Origin: SAR116 cluster bacterium
Lineage (GTDB): Bacteria; Pseudomonadota; Alphaproteobacteria; Puniceispirillales; UBA1172
Length of the DNA: 8,507 bases
Assembly (NCBI GenBank): GCA_002691725.1
Contig: NZIT01000063.1
Coordinates: forward strand, 1-8,507
Reading direction: 5' to 3'
Positions 1 to 6,588 of the stretch are shown here, piece after piece. Within the stretch, counting starts at the first letter, position 1, and every line of letters begins with the position of its first letter. A program made the position numbers and the translations under genes. A model generated the notes under the pieces. That model did no database searches. It saw nothing but the letters and a program-made list of their open reading frames with translations, and had not been told where the DNA came from.

Positions 1-307
1 TCCGGCGGCAGGCCTTGATATTTGCCTTTATAAAATTGATGGCTCAGACAGGCATTTTATCCGCTGTATGACAACTAACGCCGATGGCCGCACAGATAGC
101 CCAATCTTACCTAAAGGCGAATGTGATATTGGTATATATGAACTCATTTTTGCGGCTGGTGCGTATCTGCGCGCTAACGGTCATGAAGCTGATACGCTGT
201 TTTTAGATGATGTGCCTGTGCGCTTTGGCTTGACTGATCCTGATCAGCATTACCATGTGCCGCTGTTGTTATCGCCTTATGGTTATTCAACCTATCGAGG
301 CAGTTAG
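1..307 (+). CDS. uraH: 5-hydroxyisourate hydrolase (transthyretin-like), 5'-truncated by the window edge
   Basis: Hydrolyses 5-hydroxyisourate, the product of urate oxidation, to OHCU in the ureide pathway. The frame is open from base 2 to the TAG at 305-307, giving 101 visible residues. It begins with PAAGLDICLYKIDG, the usual sequence just after the first strand, so roughly 15-20 N-terminal residues, including the first active-site His, lie outside the window. The ATG at 68 is internal and is not the start. Seen directly: NADGRTD with the conserved Arg (visible residue 30), HYHVPLLLSP (83-92), and the C-terminal YRGS (98-101). That C-terminal tetrapeptide distinguishes HIU hydrolases from vertebrate transthyretins. 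The visible part looks intact. puuD, which makes its substrate, starts 17 nt downstream, so the two are probably co-transcribed. The product is expected to be a cytoplasmic homotetramer, as is usual for the family. Confidence 0.95.
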   Translation, partial: PAAGLDICLYKIDGSDRHFIRCMTTNADGRTDSPILPKGECDIGIYELIFAAGAYLRANGHEADTLFLDDVPVRFGLTDPDQHYHVPLLLSPYGYSTYRGS

Positions 308-324
308 ATGATTGGGGCCGCCAG

Positions 325-1599
325 ATGACCATGGATGTGCTAACCATTTTAGCCATGAGCTGGGTCGAGTTTGCGGTGCGCTGGCTTCATGTCATAACGG
401 CGATTGCGTGGATTGGCTCATCGTTTTATTTTATCGCCCTTGATCTTGGCTTGCGGAAATCGCCACATCTGCCAGAAAAAGCGCATGGCGAAGAATGGCA
501 AGTGCATGGTGGCGGCTTCTATCATATTCAGAAATATTTGGTCGCGCCTGATCACTTGCCTGAACATTTAACATGGTTCAAGTGGGAGTCTTACGCAACA
601 TGGCTGTCGGGCTTTGCTTTATTGGCGATTGTTTATTATGGCGGTGCTGAATTATACCTGATTGATGAGAATAAGATGGCACTTTCTGTGCCTCAAGCGG
701 TCATTATTTCGCTACTATCTATGGCGTTGGTATGGATAGGATATAGCGGGCTTTGCCGATCATCATTGGCGGCCAACCCGACCCTGCTGATGATCATTCT
801 TTATGTCATGCTGGTGGCATTGTCATGGGGGTTTCATCAGATCTTTACTGGCCGGGCGGCGTTCATTCATCTGGGCGCAATAACGGCAACGATTATGTCG
901 GCAAATGTCTTTATGGTGATTATCCCTAATCAGAAAATTGTTGTTGCTGATTTGAAGGCCGGGCGAACGCCTGATGCCAAATATGGCCAGATCGCAAAAT
1001 TGCGCTCCACCCATAATAATTATCTGACCCTGCCAGTGATTTTCCTGATGCTATCAGGGCATTATCCGCTGGCCTTTGCTACCGAATATAGCTGGCTGAT
1101 TGCGAGTCTCGTATTTTTGATGGGCGTCACCATCAGGCATTATTTCAACTCGCGTCATGCCAGAGCAGGCAACCCTAACTGGACATGGGCGGCAACTACG
1201 GCGATCTTTATCATCATCATGGCGCTATCAATCTGGCCTGCCATGCGTGATTATGGTTATGATGCGAGTGATAGCGAGGACAATGATTTGGCAGAAATGA
1301 CGGTACCGTTGCATCTTGCCGCATTTCATGACAATGATCGGTTTGAGGCTGTGAATGAGATTATTAGCGGCCGCTGTGCCATGTGTCATGCGGCAGAACC
1401 GTTATGGGATGGAATTGCTGTTGCCCCGAAAGGTGTATTATTGGAAACGCCCATACAGATAGCCGCTGAAGCCAAGGCGATTTATTTGCAATCCGCCGTT
1501 TCGCACGCTATGCCGCCTGCCAATGTTGCTTATATGGAACATGAGGAGCGTGCCATTATTCGCGCCTGGTTTGAGACGTCTATTAGTCAGTTGAGATAA
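325..1599 (+). CDS. puuD: Membrane urate oxidase with C-terminal cytochrome c domain (PuuD type)
   Basis: Oxidises urate to 5-hydroxyisourate. In this family electrons go to a fused c-type heme and on to the respiratory chain, rather than to O2 with H2O2 release. The 424-residue product has an N-terminal domain of about eight membrane segments (roughly 13-38, 93-115, 125-145, 152-172, 178-200, 233-253, 257-272, 288-305). It carries the family-typical RWLHVITAIAWIGSSFYF (19-36), GGGFYHIQKY and FKWESYATWLSGF stretches, and RHYFNSRH (271-278). After a loop come the heme motif CAMCH (351-355) and a likely distal ligand Met396 in SHAMPPAN, so the heme domain should be periplasmic. The start at 325 has GGGG at 314-317 upstream; ATG 331 is a possible alternative. 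The neighbours, HIU hydrolase upstream and xanthine dehydrogenase downstream, support the role strongly. No defect is visible. Confidence 0.94.
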   Translation: MTMDVLTILAMSWVEFAVRWLHVITAIAWIGSSFYFIALDLGLRKSPHLPEKAHGEEWQVHGGGFYHIQKYLVAPDHLPEHLTWFKWESYATWLSGFALLAIVYYGGAELYLIDENKMALSVPQAVIISLLSMALVWIGYSGLCRSSLAANPTLLMIILYVMLVALSWGFHQIFTGRAAFIHLGAITATIMSANVFMVIIPNQKIVVADLKAGRTPDAKYGQIAKLRSTHNNYLTLPVIFLMLSGHYPLAFATEYSWLIASLVFLMGVTIRHYFNSRHARAGNPNWTWAATTAIFIIIMALSIWPAMRDYGYDASDSEDNDLAEMTVPLHLAAFHDNDRFEAVNEIISGRCAMCHAAEPLWDGIAVAPKGVLLETPIQIAAEAKAIYLQSAVSHAMPPANVAYMEHEERAIIRAWFETSISQLR

Positions 1600-1607
1600 G
1601 TTTAGCT

Positions 1608-3200
1608 ATGACCAAAGCCCCCCGGAAATTGAACCCTAAATCTAAAGATACGCCATTATTAGCTAGCTATGGTATGACAAAATCATTCGGTGATCTGGTG
1701 GCTAATCAGGATATCAATTTTTCCATTTATCCAGGTGAGTTACATGCTTTGCTTGGTGAAAATGGCGCAGGCAAATCGACTTTTATCAAAATGGCCTATG
1801 GGCTGTTGCAACCAGACCAAGGCTATCTGGAATGGCGGGGTGAGCGCATAACAGTGACCAATCCGCAACAAGCGCGTGCCATGGGAATAGGCATGGTGTT
1901 TCAGCATTTTTCGCTATTTGAGGCACTGACAGTTGCTGAAAATATCGCTCTGGCTTTGCCGCCTGATTTCACGCGCCAGAAGTTATCACAAATGATTAAA
2001 ACAAAATCAGCAGAATATGGGATCCCGCTAAATCCTGACAGTATTATTGCTGATCTTTCTGTTGGTCAGCAGCAACGCGTTGAGATTGTCCGCTGTTTGC
2101 TACAAAACCCGTCCTTGCTGATCATGGATGAGCCAACATCGGTGCTGACGCCGCAAGAAACGGATCAGCTGTTTCAAGTCCTCAAGCGGCTGGCTAAACA
2201 AGGTTGTGCGGTTTTATTTATTTCGCATAAGTTGGATGAGATAAAACAGCTAACGACACGCGCAACGATTTTGCGTGGCGGCATCAAAGTGGCTGAGGTC
2301 AAAACAAAAGATCAATCAACGCGGCAATTAGCGGAGCTGATGATCGGCGCCAAGGTTAAGGAAATTGGTACGCTATCCACCCCTAAAAGCAGTAAGACAT
2401 TATTTTCTGTTAGCGGATTATCACGGTCAGCCGAAGGCCCGTTTGATATCGCGCTCAAGGATATATCTTTTTCGGTTAAGGCAGGTGAGATTTTAGGCAT
2501 TGCTGGCATTGCGGGAAATGGTCAAAGCGAATTGATGGCCGCATTGACAGGGGAATGGCGACCAGCATCAGCGGCTGGCGTCAACAAGATTATGATTGGC
2601 GCGGCTGATATGACGCCATTGGTCCCTGCTGCGCGCCGCCGTGCTGGTCTTGCTTTTATCCCCGAAGAACGCAATGGCCATGCCGCCGTGCCGTCAATGA
2701 CCTTATCCGAGAATGCCTTGCTCACTGGCTATGATCAGGCTGATGTGGTGCGGCGCGGTATCATTAATCATGACAATACCCTGGCTATGGCGCGGCATAT
2801 TTCAAAAACCTTTGATGTCCGGCAACCGTCTGATGATCCGTTGGCTTCATCGCTGTCTGGCGGTAATTTACAGAAATTTGTTGTCGGCAGAGAGATTATT
2901 AAATCGCCGCAAGTGTTGATTGTATCACAGCCAACATGGGGGGTTGATATCGGCGCCACGCAATTTATCCGCACGGCTATGGCTAATCTTGCCAAACAAG
3001 GGTCAGCCGTCATTATGATTTCGCAAGACTTGGAAGAAATTTTTCAAATCGCTCATCACATCGCGGTTCTTAATAATGGCCAGTTGTCCGAAACCCTTAA
3101 AGTGGATGATGTGACGCCTGAACATATTGGATTACTGATGGGAGAAAGCCCCACAAGATCAGGTAAAGCAAGATCAGGTAAAGCAAGAGTATCGTCATGA
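1608..3200 (+). CDS. Two-domain ABC transporter ATPase of the BMP-linked nucleoside/purine importer family
   Basis: Cytoplasmic energy-coupling subunit of a CUT2-like importer; one chain of 530 residues carries both nucleotide-binding domains. Domain 1 is complete: Walker A GENGAGKST (50-58), Q-loop in GMVFQHFSLFE, signature LSVGQ (150-154), Walker B LLIMDEPTS with D174 and E175, and H-loop ISHK. Domain 2 is degenerate, as is usual in this family: the P-loop is GIAGNGQSE (300-308) with Gln306 where Lys normally stands, the signature LSGGN (416-420) is intact, and the Walker B region reads VLIVSQPTWGVD (Ser440, Gln441). One composite ATP site is therefore probably the catalytic one. It starts 8 nt after puuD and its stop overlaps the next start as ATGA, suggesting translational coupling. 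The C-terminus ends in a duplicated RSGKA encoded by a 15-nt tandem repeat. The substrate is unproven; the gene neighbourhood suggests a purine. Confidence 0.93.
   Translation: MTKAPRKLNPKSKDTPLLASYGMTKSFGDLVANQDINFSIYPGELHALLGENGAGKSTFIKMAYGLLQPDQGYLEWRGERITVTNPQQARAMGIGMVFQHFSLFEALTVAENIALALPPDFTRQKLSQMIKTKSAEYGIPLNPDSIIADLSVGQQQRVEIVRCLLQNPSLLIMDEPTSVLTPQETDQLFQVLKRLAKQGCAVLFISHKLDEIKQLTTRATILRGGIKVAEVKTKDQSTRQLAELMIGAKVKEIGTLSTPKSSKTLFSVSGLSRSAEGPFDIALKDISFSVKAGEILGIAGIAGNGQSELMAALTGEWRPASAAGVNKIMIGAADMTPLVPAARRRAGLAFIPEERNGHAAVPSMTLSENALLTGYDQADVVRRGIINHDNTLAMARHISKTFDVRQPSDDPLASSLSGGNLQKFVVGREIIKSPQVLIVSQPTWGVDIGATQFIRTAMANLAKQGSAVIMISQDLEEIFQIAHHIAVLNNGQLSETLKVDDVTPEHIGLLMGESPTRSGKARSGKARVSS
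3156..3185 (+). repeat. 15-nt perfect tandem duplication at the 3' end of the ABC ATPase gene
   Basis: The unit AGATCAGGTAAAGCA occurs twice back to back (3156-3170 and 3171-3185) without mismatch. It is in frame and encodes RSGKA-RSGKA just before the final RVSS. It ends 11 nt before the start codon of the downstream permease. It adds a basic, probably disordered tail beyond the ATPase fold and most likely arose by replication slippage. Confidence 0.9.
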
Positions 3201-4342
3201 TTATTTTACAGAAACGCAAAGATATTCCAACATATCTGACGATTGCTGTTCCGATTATAGCAATTTTGATCACCGTGCTGGCTGGCGGGATCATTTTTGC
3301 TTTGCTTGGATATCCCCCGCTAGCCGCTTTATATGAGTTTTTTATCGCGCCTTTATCGCGGCCGGATCAAGTTGGAAATCTGCTCGTTAAAGCCTGCCCT
3401 TTGATCATTATTAGCACCGGGTTGATTTTTTGTTATCGAGCTAATGTCTGGAATATTGGCGCCGAAGGCCAGCTCATCCTTGGGGCTATGGGGGCGGGCT
3501 GGGTCGCCTTATCTTTCCCTGAGGCAGAAAGCCCGTTCATGATCGTAGCCATGGCGGTTATGGCCATGCTAGCGGGGGCTTTATGGGGCGCAATCCCCGG
3601 ATTACTCAAGATACGCTTCAAAGCGAGTGAGATATTGGTCTCATTAATGCTGACATATATTGCTATTTTTCTGGTTGACTGGACGGTACGAAGCCCATGG
3701 CGTGATCCGCTGGCATTTGGCTTTCCGTTAACCAAAGCCTATCCTGATGCTGGCTTAATTCCGGTCATGTCATTACCCGGAATTGGCCGATTAGGGCAGC
3801 TACATTGGGGTGTGCCAGTGGCGTTTTTGGTGGCAATTTGTGGCTGGTTTTATTTGACGCGCAGTCTTGGCGGCTATCAAATTAAGCTCATGGGGGATGC
3901 CCCACGCGCTGGCCGATTTGCTGGCTTTAATCAAGGCCGGGTGACGATGTTTGTGATGATGGTATCAGGGGGATTGGCTGGTCTTGCCGGCATGATTGAA
4001 GTGTCTGCCAATATCGGCATGTTGCAGCCGCAAATCTCATTTGGGTATGGCTTCACGGCGATTATTGTGGCGTTTCTGGCACGCCTGAATCCGCTGGCCG
4101 CCATCGCGGCTGGATTAGTCGTTGCGCTGGCTGAGCTTGGCGGTGATACGGCACAAATCTCAATGCGTATCCCGAAAGTGGTGACAGGCATCTTTAATGG
4201 TATTTTGTTATTTATGTTATTGGCAGGGGAAACGCTGACCCATTATCGAATTGTTTGGGTTGGAGTGACAGAAAAAGCCAATATTGAAAAAGCCAGTATT
4301 GAAAAAGCCAATATTAAAAAAGATGGGGCTAGTCATGGCTGA
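3197..4342 (+). CDS. ABC transporter permease 1, BMP-linked nucleoside/purine family (YufP/NupP type)
   Basis: Inner-membrane permease of the importer, 381 residues, BPD_transp_2 type, with about eight to ten hydrophobic segments. Family marks seen: WNIGAEGQLILGA (from residue 85), ASEILVSLML (from about 143) with TVRSPWRDPLAFGFP after it, and the late GGLAGLAGMIEV stretch. The ATG overlaps the preceding TGA (ATGA, 3197-3200), so it is probably translated by reinitiation; only a weak AAGAG lies upstream. The last 25 or so residues are unusual: after the final hydrophobic segment the chain continues as three near-identical pentapeptides EKANI, EKASI, EKANI, then KKDGASHG. This charged tail comes from a 15-nt repeat and is probably cytoplasmic. 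The 3' end overlaps the second permease gene by 8 nt. Confidence 0.92.
   Translation: MIILQKRKDIPTYLTIAVPIIAILITVLAGGIIFALLGYPPLAALYEFFIAPLSRPDQVGNLLVKACPLIIISTGLIFCYRANVWNIGAEGQLILGAMGAGWVALSFPEAESPFMIVAMAVMAMLAGALWGAIPGLLKIRFKASEILVSLMLTYIAIFLVDWTVRSPWRDPLAFGFPLTKAYPDAGLIPVMSLPGIGRLGQLHWGVPVAFLVAICGWFYLTRSLGGYQIKLMGDAPRAGRFAGFNQGRVTMFVMMVSGGLAGLAGMIEVSANIGMLQPQISFGYGFTAIIVAFLARLNPLAAIAAGLVVALAELGGDTAQISMRIPKVVTGIFNGILLFMLLAGETLTHYRIVWVGVTEKANIEKASIEKANIKKDGASHG
4271..4315 (+). repeat. Three 15-nt tandem repeats at the 3' end of permease gene 1
   Basis: GAAAAAGCCAATATT occurs at 4271-4285 and 4301-4315, with a one-base variant (AGT for AAT) at 4286-4300. The array is in frame and encodes EKANI-EKASI-EKANI. 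A partial fourth copy (AAAAAAG) follows. The array ends 19 nt before the likely start of permease 2. The sequence is unrelated to the 15-nt duplication at the end of the ATPase gene. Confidence 0.92.
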
Positions 4343-5243
4343 CGAGTTATTATTAGCAATCTTGCTGACCTCTGTGCCGCTAATCCTTGCCGCCACAGGG
4401 GAGCTTGTTGCCGAAAAAAGTGGTGTCCTTAATCTCGGTGTAGAAGGCATGATGCTGATGGGCGCGGTCGCTGCATTTGGTGTTGCCAGCCTAACAGGAA
4501 GCCCCTATCTGGGTATTCTTGGTGGCGGTTTAGCTGGCCTGCTGATATCCCTCATATTTGCTGTTTTTGTGCTGGGTTTGGCAACAAATCAAGTCGCAAC
4601 AGGCTTGGCCTTAACGATTTTTGGAACTGGTCTTTCTGGTCTGATTGGGGCGCCGCTAGTCGGACAATCTATTGACGGCCTGCCATCGCTAATAATCCCG
4701 TGGATTTCAGATATTCCTATGATCGGGGCATTTTTCAGACTTGATTTTCTGGCCTATCTAGCCGTGGTCTTGGTTGGGCTGACGGCATATGTGCTTAATC
4801 ACACGCAATTTGGGCTGGTCTTGCGGGCGGTTGGCATTAATCATGACAGCGCTCATGCGCTTGGCTATCCGGTCTTGCGGGTGCGCTTTATGGCGGTGCT
4901 GTTTGGCGGTTTCATGGCGGGTTTAGGCGGCGGTTATCTGCCGCTTGTATTGACCCCACATTGGGCGGAAGGCATGACATCAGGACGGGGATGGATTGCT
5001 TTAGCGCTGGTTGTGTTTGCGTCATGGCGACCATGGCGTGTCACCGCAGGGGCTATTTTATTTGGCGGCATTACGATTATGCAACTGGTTGGTCAGGCTC
5101 GTGGCTGGGCCGTTCCATCTCAGTTCTTGTCAATGTTGCCATACTTTGCGACAATCGTAGTGCTTGTTCTGATTTCGAGAGGAGGGCGTGCTCAATTTGG
5201 TGCGCCGGCACATTTGGGTAAGAACTTCTTGATCACTAGATGA
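4335..5243 (+). CDS. ABC transporter permease 2, BMP-linked nucleoside/purine family (YufQ/NupQ type)
   Basis: Second membrane subunit, expected to pair with permease 1 to form the translocation channel. With the chosen start it has 302 residues, a normal family length. It opens with a hydrophobic segment leading into GELVAEKSGVLNLGVEGMM, in which NLGVEG (33-38) is the family hallmark; later RAVGINHDSAHALGY and GGFMAGLGGGYLPL also fit. Start choice: ATG 4335 gives MADELLLAIL, which matches the family N-terminus, and has GGGG at 4325-4328 six bases upstream. The frame stays open upstream, with ATG 4323 and TTG 4284, but those starts would add lysine-rich residues read from the repeat array of the previous gene in another frame and lack a ribosome site. 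The gene overlaps permease 1 by 8 nt (ATGGCTGA), suggesting coupled translation. A 106-nt gap follows. Confidence 0.92.
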   Translation: MADELLLAILLTSVPLILAATGELVAEKSGVLNLGVEGMMLMGAVAAFGVASLTGSPYLGILGGGLAGLLISLIFAVFVLGLATNQVATGLALTIFGTGLSGLIGAPLVGQSIDGLPSLIIPWISDIPMIGAFFRLDFLAYLAVVLVGLTAYVLNHTQFGLVLRAVGINHDSAHALGYPVLRVRFMAVLFGGFMAGLGGGYLPLVLTPHWAEGMTSGRGWIALALVVFASWRPWRVTAGAILFGGITIMQLVGQARGWAVPSQFLSMLPYFATIVVLVLISRGGRAQFGAPAHLGKNFLITR

Positions 5244-5280
5244 TTTATATGGTTAGCATTTTTGGAGATTTTTATTTGTG

Positions 5281-5322
5281 TTTTTAGTCACATTTTTTTA
5301 GCCATATATTTTTAGTCATGTT
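5281..5322 (+). repeat. Three T-rich 14-nt phased repeats upstream of the binding-protein gene
   Basis: The core TTTTTAG(T/C)CA begins at 5281, 5295 and 5309, exactly 14 nt apart. The four bases after each core vary (CATT, TATA, TGTT). A degenerate fourth unit (T-run then ACTA) begins near 5323 and runs into the ribosome binding site, and TTAGCATTTTT at 5253-5263 resembles the core. The tract fills much of the 106-nt gap between permease 2 and the binding protein. No GC-rich stem is present, so it is not a standard intrinsic terminator. A regulatory, processing or translation-enhancing role is possible but unproven; slippage in AT-rich DNA could also explain it. Confidence 0.75.
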
Positions 5323-5332
5323 TTTTTTTACT

Positions 5333-5339
5333 AAGGGAG
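5333..5339 (+). promoter_or_regulatory. Strong ribosome binding site of the substrate-binding protein gene
   Basis: AAGGGAG lies 10 nt before ATG 5350 in an A-rich, probably unstructured context (AAATAAAATT before the start). It is the clearest Shine-Dalgarno sequence among the transporter genes; the two permeases instead overlap their upstream neighbours. This fits separate, higher translation of the binding protein. Confidence 0.75.
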
Positions 5340-5349
5340 AAATAAAATT

Positions 5350-6471
5350 ATGAATAGATCAATCCTGTTGTTACTGGTCGCTATTATTGCGCTTGGTGGC
5401 ATTTATTTTTACAACTCTTCCACCACTAAGGAAGAAGTAAGCACTGATGAGCCGCTGAAAGTTGGCTTTGTTTATCTGACCAACCCTGGCGATCATGGCT
5501 GGACATATGCCCATGAAGTCGGCCGTCAACAGCTGCAAGATCATTTTGGTGATCAAATTACTACCAGCTATGTGGAAAATATTCCAGAAGGCCCTGATGC
5601 CACGCGCGTGATCAGGGAATTGGTTGCTGATGGTAATCAGGTCATTTTCACAACATCATTTGGCTATATGGAACAAACGCTGAAAGTAGCGGGTGAAAAT
5701 CCTGAGGTTATTTTTGATCATATCACGGGGTATAAGCGGGCCGAAAACATGGCAACGGGTAATATCCGTTTCTATGAAGGCCGCTATGTTCAGGGTGTTG
5801 TTGCTGGTATGACAACGGAATCCAATCAGATTGGCTATCTTGCTGCCTTCCCTATCCCTGAAGTCATTCAAGGCATTAACTCTTTTGCTCGTGGATTACG
5901 GTCGGTCAATAAAGATGCGACGATTAAAGTCGTCTGGGTCAATAGCTGGTATGATCCGGTGAAAGAGGCGGATGCTGCCAAGGTGCTGATCGCCGAAGGT
6001 GCTGATGTTCTAGCGCAGCATACGGACAGCCCTGCCATGCTTCAGACAGCTGAAAAAGCCGGGGCAAAAGGCTTTGGTCAGTCATCTGATATGCATAAGT
6101 TTGCGCCAAACGCGCAACTATTTGCCTCAGTTAATAACTGGGGTCCATATTACATCGATCAGGTTCAAAAAGTGCTTGATGGCACATGGTCAACGGGCGA
6201 AGGGCCAGATCATATGGATGGTAACACATGGAAGGGCATTGGCGATGACTTCCTCGTTCTGACTGAGTTTAAGAATATGCCTGATGATGTTGCTGCTGCT
6301 GCTACTGCTGCCCGTGATGGTATTGCTGATGGCTCGCTCAACATCTTTGCAGGCCCGATGATGGATAATGAGGGCAACACAATTCTCAATGCTGGTGAGG
6401 TGCTGGATGATGGCGGTCTCGCGGGGATGAATTATTATGTTGAGGGTGTTGAAGGTAGCCTTCCTAACTAA
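5350..6471 (+). CDS. BMP-family ABC substrate-binding protein (PnrA/BmpA-like), probably purine-related ligand
   Basis: Periplasmic binding component for the preceding ATPase and permeases, 373 residues. The Bmp fold starts near residue 36 with LKVGFVYLTNPGDHGWTYAH (36-55), followed by the family-typical VIFTTSFGYM, IRFYEGRYVQGVVAGM, IGYLAAFPIPEVI, VLAQHTDSPAMLQ and NTWKGIGDDF. Export signal: a short N-region with one Arg, a hydrophobic stretch at about 5-21, then NSSTTKEEVSTDEP. There is no lipobox Cys and no clean AxA site; ALG at 14-16 is a weak candidate. The protein may therefore stay membrane-anchored by an uncleaved signal. An alanine run (VAAAATAA) is encoded by GCT repeats near 6292. 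The gene comes last in the transporter block. The ligand cannot be read from the sequence; nucleosides are known for related proteins, and the neighbourhood suggests purines. Confidence 0.92.
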   Translation: MNRSILLLLVAIIALGGIYFYNSSTTKEEVSTDEPLKVGFVYLTNPGDHGWTYAHEVGRQQLQDHFGDQITTSYVENIPEGPDATRVIRELVADGNQVIFTTSFGYMEQTLKVAGENPEVIFDHITGYKRAENMATGNIRFYEGRYVQGVVAGMTTESNQIGYLAAFPIPEVIQGINSFARGLRSVNKDATIKVVWVNSWYDPVKEADAAKVLIAEGADVLAQHTDSPAMLQTAEKAGAKGFGQSSDMHKFAPNAQLFASVNNWGPYYIDQVQKVLDGTWSTGEGPDHMDGNTWKGIGDDFLVLTEFKNMPDDVAAAATAARDGIADGSLNIFAGPMMDNEGNTILNAGEVLDDGGLAGMNYYVEGVEGSLPN

Positions 6472-6482
6472 ACGTAATCATA

Positions 6483-6513
6483 TGATCAGAGGCGGGGTTT
6501 CTGCCTCTGGTCA
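6483..6513 (+). promoter_or_regulatory. Intergenic stem-loop after the binding-protein gene (mRNA stabiliser or weak terminator)
   Basis: An 11-bp inverted repeat, TGATCAGAGGC (6483-6493) with GCCTCTGGTCA (6503-6513), contains one G-U wobble and closes a 9-nt loop. It begins 11 nt after the stop codon of the binding-protein gene. The bases after it (AATCTGGCAT) contain no U-run, so it is not a canonical intrinsic terminator. It could protect the upstream mRNA from 3' decay or partly attenuate transcription into xdhA. Its 5' arm overlaps a 10-bp palindrome, ATCATATGAT (6477-6486). Confidence 0.7.
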
Positions 6514-6588
6514 ATCTGGCATATGACATAGGTGCTTATGGAAAGTGACTTTGCTTTCATCATTTGGTGATAATCGGGGGATACTCAA

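Noticed and set aside
68..307. A separate 79-residue gene starting at ATG 68.
   Set aside because: The frame is open to the left edge and the upstream residues match HIU hydrolase, so ATG 68 is an internal Met.
1608..3200. Loss of Walker A Lys and Walker B acidic residues in the second ATPase domain as a sign of decay.
   Set aside because: This degeneracy is normal for the fused ATPases of BMP-linked importers, and the first domain is fully intact.
4284..4334. Upstream TTG (4284) or ATG (4323) start for permease 2, adding a lysine-rich N-terminus.
   Set aside because: The added residues come from the repeat array of the previous gene read in another frame, there is no ribosome site, and the family N-terminus matches ATG 4335.
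2312..4450. Several reverse-strand open frames of 60-100 codons within the transporter genes.
   Set aside because: They lie wholly inside well-recognised genes, have low-complexity composition typical of antisense reading and no recognisable domains.
5244..5349. Intrinsic terminator suggested by the T-runs between permease 2 and the binding-protein gene.
   Set aside because: No GC-rich inverted repeat precedes any of the T-runs.
6292..6312. GCT triplet run in the binding-protein gene.
   Set aside because: Only a few codons long, interrupted by ACT, and it encodes an ordinary Ala-rich helix segment; not notable on its own.
6545..6574. Promoter-like pair before xdhA: GTGACT (6545-6550) and GATAAT (6569-6574), 18-nt spacer.
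   Set aside because: Transcription would begin near 6581, leaving the GGGGGA ribosome site (6576-6581) outside the message and a leader of only about 8 nt. The -35 match is also poor (4 of 6).
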